A stretch of 7,608 nucleotides of DNA from Candidatus Methanophagales archaeon (GTDB lineage: Archaea; Halobacteriota; Syntropharchaeia; Alkanophagales; Methanospirareceae): assembly GCA_023131215.1 (NCBI GenBank), contig JAGLZV010000132.1:1-7608 (forward strand), written 5' to 3'. This document shows positions 5,633 through 7,608 of the stretch, piece by piece. Numbering within the stretch: position 1 is the stretch's first letter; the number at the start of each line of letters is the position of its first letter. The translations under genes and the position numbers were made by a program. Under the pieces are notes generated by a model. It did no database searches. It was not told the DNA's origin and was given only the letters and a program-made list of their open reading frames with translations.

Positions 5633-5831
5633 AAGTCCACCGGATATTGAGCAAATACGCATAACCCGTAGCTATACCTCCATAGACTGGAGCTGAATAT
5701 ATGCCTGCATACTTCCTTTCCAATCTCTCTTTACCTTCATTAGTTACAATTTTCTCTGTTTCTTTCGCAAGTTCTAAGGGGTCAAAAGGTTCAAACTCCG
5801 GCGTTAGATACCGTTGATATGCATCTTGCAT
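5631..5831 (-). pseudogene. Radical-SAM protein, N-terminal remnant
   Basis: Sixty-six codons from an ATG at 5831-5829 encode MQDAYQRYLTPEFEPFDPLE, LAKETEKIVTNEGKERLERK and YAGIYSAPVYGGIATGYAYL, then LNIRWT and a TAA. This matches the start of archaeal radical-SAM proteins, in which GIATGYA is normally followed at once by a segment of the form xxCNLRCxxC. Here that place reads YLLNIRWT, so the expected cysteines are missing, and the frame closes in the repeat DNA at 5631. The C-terminal continuation is at 5402-4950. The start codon lies inside a 7-nt tandem repeat, so the original first residues may have been altered. The gene begins 26 nt after thiC on the same strand and was probably co-transcribed with it. 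Confidence 0.7.
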
Positions 5832-5855
5832 CTTGCATCTTGCATCTTGTATCCT
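5821..5855. repeat. 7-nt tandem repeat GCATCTT
   Basis: Four perfect GCATCTT units (5821-5848) and one degenerate unit (GTATCCT, 5849-5855) lie between the thiC stop (5858) and the body of the radical-SAM remnant. Read on the minus strand the unit is AAGATGC, so each copy offers an ATG. One of these, at 5831-5829, is the in-frame start of the remnant. The unit length is not a multiple of three, so a gain or loss of copies would change which ATG is in frame. Confidence 0.85.
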
Positions 5856-5857
5856 GT

Positions 5858-7159
5858 CTACTTTCTTTTTAAAAACTCCTTCACCATTTTTATCGCACAC
5901 AAATCGCCGCAGATGGAACAAGCATCGCTTTCCGAAGGTCTGCTGTTTCTTATTCTTCGTGCTTCCTCGCTGTTTATAGCGATTTCCAACTGCCTTTTCC
6001 AATCCAGGTTCTTTCTTGCGTGCGCCATTTCGTCGTCCAGGAGTCTCGCCCTCTCTCTTTGCCCTTCCTTTACGAGATCTGCAGCATGCGCTGCTATTTT
6101 CGTTACTATCGTACCTTCTTTTATGTCGTCCACAGATGGCAATGCTAAATGCTCTGAAGGCGATACCATGCAAAGGAAATCAGCACCGTACATCCCTGCA
6201 ACCGCTCCTCCAATCGAACTGACAAAGTGGTCGTATCCAGGTGCGATATCAGTAACGAGTGGTCCTAAGAGATACAGGGGTGCAAAATCAGTTATATGTT
6301 TTATCGTTTTCACTGATGCCTCTATTTCGTCCAGTGGGACATGCCCGGGACCTTCAACCATTGCCTGTACACCTTCTTCCCTGGCAAGCTTTACGAGCTC
6401 ACCAAGAATAATGACTTCCATGTATTTCGCACGGTCGGAGGCATCGGAAATGCAGCCTGGACGCATACCATCACCCAGGCTGAGCGTTAAGTCATATTCT
6501 TTCGCTATTTCCAGAAGATAATCGTATTCTTCGTAAAACGGATTTTCTTGCTCGTTGTGAATCATCCATGCGACGAGAAAAGCGCCACCTCGACTGACAA
6601 CGTCCAGGATGCGCTCGCTCCTCCTCAGCCTCTCCAGCGAATTCAGATTCACGCCTGCATGAATGGTAACAAAGTCAATGCCATCCTCTGCATGTTTCCT
6701 TACTGCATTGAACATGTCATCTGAACTCATGTCCACCACTGCCCTTACACCAGCCTTTTCTAAAGCCGCTTGATATATCGGCACCGTCCCGACTGGCACA
6801 TTTACTTCTTTCAAAATCGTTCTTCGTATTTCATCGAGGTTGCCTCCAGTGGAGAGGTCCATTATTGTATCAGCACCGTATTTTACTGCAACCTTTGCCT
6901 TTTCCACCTCTTCCTCGAGGTTGACGTAATCCTTTGAAGTCCCTATGTTCACGTTCACCTTCGTGCTCATTCCTTCACCAATTGCTTTCAGCGCTATGTC
7001 TCTGTTCTCTGCCCCTAATGCTCTCTTTGCATTTCTCGGAATTACAACTCGACCTGTTTCGATGAGTCGTTTCAATTTGTTCAGGCTGAGCCCTTCAGCT
7101 AAAGAAACCTTCTCTAATTCCTTTTCTTCCCGGTTGATGGTGACAGGATTGGTGCTCAT
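5858..7159 (-). CDS. thiC: Phosphomethylpyrimidine synthase ThiC
   Basis: This radical-SAM enzyme converts the purine intermediate AIR to HMP phosphate, the pyrimidine half of thiamine, in the cytoplasm. The 433-residue protein is a complete short-form ThiC without the N-terminal extension of the E. coli type. Visible family blocks include VNVNIGTS (68-75), ADTIMDLSTGGN (96-107), VPVGTVPIYQA (121-131), DFVTIHAGV (162-170), SRGGAFLVAWM (189-199), SLGDGMRPG (227-235), MVEGPGHVP (267-275) and GPLVTDIAPGYDH (299-311). The C-terminal cluster ligands are CSICGDLC (Cys414, Cys417, Cys421), spaced CX2CX3C rather than the CX2CX4C of E. coli. I believe this spacing is normal in short-form archaeal ThiC. 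The ATG at 7159 has AGGA at 7171-7168 (8 nt spacing) and a TATA box about 50 nt upstream. I see no TPP riboswitch. UPF0280 lies upstream and a broken radical-SAM gene 26 nt downstream. Confidence 0.97.
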   Translation of the reverse strand: MSTNPVTINREEKELEKVSLAEGLSLNKLKRLIETGRVVIPRNAKRALGAENRDIALKAIGEGMSTKVNVNIGTSKDYVNLEEEVEKAKVAVKYGADTIMDLSTGGNLDEIRRTILKEVNVPVGTVPIYQAALEKAGVRAVVDMSSDDMFNAVRKHAEDGIDFVTIHAGVNLNSLERLRRSERILDVVSRGGAFLVAWMIHNEQENPFYEEYDYLLEIAKEYDLTLSLGDGMRPGCISDASDRAKYMEVIILGELVKLAREEGVQAMVEGPGHVPLDEIEASVKTIKHITDFAPLYLLGPLVTDIAPGYDHFVSSIGGAVAGMYGADFLCMVSPSEHLALPSVDDIKEGTIVTKIAAHAADLVKEGQRERARLLDDEMAHARKNLDWKRQLEIAINSEEARRIRNSRPSESDACSICGDLCAIKMVKEFLKRK

Positions 7160-7208
7160 TTTATTTATCCTATTCTATTCTATTCTATTAATTAATTCAA
7201 AGCAATCT

Positions 7209-7221
7209 GTATAAACCTTTC
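7209..7221 (-). promoter_or_regulatory. BRE/TATA promoter of thiC
   Basis: On the minus strand GGAAAGG (7222-7216) and TTTATA (7215-7210) form a purine-rich BRE followed by a TATA box, about 50 nt before the thiC ATG at 7159. Transcription would start near 7185. The leader contains a short (TAGAA)n run (plus-strand TATTC repeats, 7171-7187) and then AGGA. Its presence in the 83-bp gap after UPF0280 suggests thiC can be transcribed on its own. Confidence 0.6.
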
Positions 7222-7242
7222 CATCTAATCTTTTTATCCATT

Positions 7243-7608
7243 TTATTTTATTTTCACGATTTCCGGGATTTTTCCCCAGGTTGCGAGGACATCCTTGTAT
7301 ATTACAAGTGCACCTTCGATACCTTCCACGTGATTGATCGAATGGAATGCTTTTGAGATAGAATTGGCATCAGTTACAGAATTACAGAGTGCAGTAGCTC
7401 CGGCATCTGACAAAGATGCGCTATTGCTTATCACCGTTGCAGCATCTGCGTTTCCAAAGCTTATGGAATGCCCAACAGTCTCAGAGGATGTGCATATACC
7501 TAATAATGATGAAGATGGGCGTATCTTAAGTGCAATCCTGTTCGAGAAAGCACTCTCTCCCGCATATATGCCAACGAGCACATCTCTATTGTTTATCAAT
7601 GCAACGTC
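7243..7608 (-). CDS. UPF0280 family protein, C-terminal part (5' end outside window)
   Basis: The minus-strand frame is open to the window edge, giving 121 residues that begin DVALINNRDVLVGIYAGESA. The family signature SLLGICTSSETVGHSISFGN is followed by ADAATVISNSASLSDAGATA and a C-terminal VIYKDVLATWGKIPEIVKIK. This is the C-terminal half of UPF0280, a group of about 240-260 residues in methanogens and some bacteria. Its fold is related to the ApbE flavin-transferase superfamily, but its reaction is not established to my knowledge. The true start is upstream of 7608: NGGD-type sequence normally precedes this block, and the first in-frame TTG (7599) would cut the fold in half. The stop TAA (7245-7243) is 83 bp before the thiC start, on the same strand. 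Confidence 0.88.
   Translation of the reverse strand, partial: DVALINNRDVLVGIYAGESAFSNRIALKIRPSSSLLGICTSSETVGHSISFGNADAATVISNSASLSDAGATALCNSVTDANSISKAFHSINHVEGIEGALVIYKDVLATWGKIPEIVKIK

Noticed and set aside
5858..6521. Long open frames on both strands across thiC
   Set aside because: These are shadows of thiC. Only the last part of the minus-strand one, after 5831, is real, as the radical-SAM remnant.
7160..7242. Possible TPP riboswitch upstream of thiC
   Set aside because: The leader is only about 25-80 nt, AT-rich, and lacks the CUGAGA-type conserved core; a TATA box and Shine-Dalgarno sequence explain it.

Overview
The window looks archaeal, most likely from a methanogen-related euryarchaeote (an ANME-1/Methanophagales- or Syntrophoarchaeia-like lineage would fit, but this is inference). 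The grounds are a long-form PurM/HypE-like protein of the archaeal type, a UPF0280 protein, a short archaeal-type ThiC, TTTATA/TATATA-type promoter boxes about 50 nt before start codons, and T-tracts rather than hairpin terminators. Coding is dense on the right. The left and centre are accessory-like, with an IS remnant, orphan membrane proteins, broken genes and several families of degenerate short repeats.

Left (1-1683): the C-terminal end of an IS630-type transposase is followed 10 nt later by an AT-rich orphan gene for a protein with a C-terminal membrane hairpin. Next come the two ends of a Fic-family gene (N-terminal leader and C-terminal winged-helix tail). Its catalytic middle is missing and is replaced by a strong hairpin and short repeat words. 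A degenerate inverted repeat built from 10-nt units fills much of the space before the next promoter.

Centre, plus strand (1684-4900): a PurM-superfamily (AIR synthase/HypE-like) gene with its own TATA box, an orphan membrane-anchored coiled-coil protein, and a 45-codon ORF whose stop overlaps the GTG start of a short RNase Z-like metallo-beta-lactamase-fold hydrolase.

Right, minus strand (7608-4950): a UPF0280 protein (N-terminus outside the window), then thiC for thiamine pyrimidine synthesis with its own TATA box and Shine-Dalgarno sequence. A radical-SAM gene follows 26 nt downstream and is broken. Its N-terminal 66 codons (5831-5631) and a C-terminal part (5402-4950) are collinear but separated by about 230 bp of repeat-derived DNA. 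That DNA replaces the segment that should carry the CxxxCxxC iron-sulfur motif. The C-terminal part also appears to lack much of the barrel.

The best signal I see is not a new enzymatic system. It is a recurrent pattern: degenerate short-word repeats (10-nt CACAGATTAA-like units, CAAAT-word palindromes, a 7-nt GCATCTT tandem, TGCAAAATG words) lie at breakpoints within two different dead genes and at a gene start. Two orphan membrane proteins and the 45-codon ORF/hydrolase pair are the other items worth a search.
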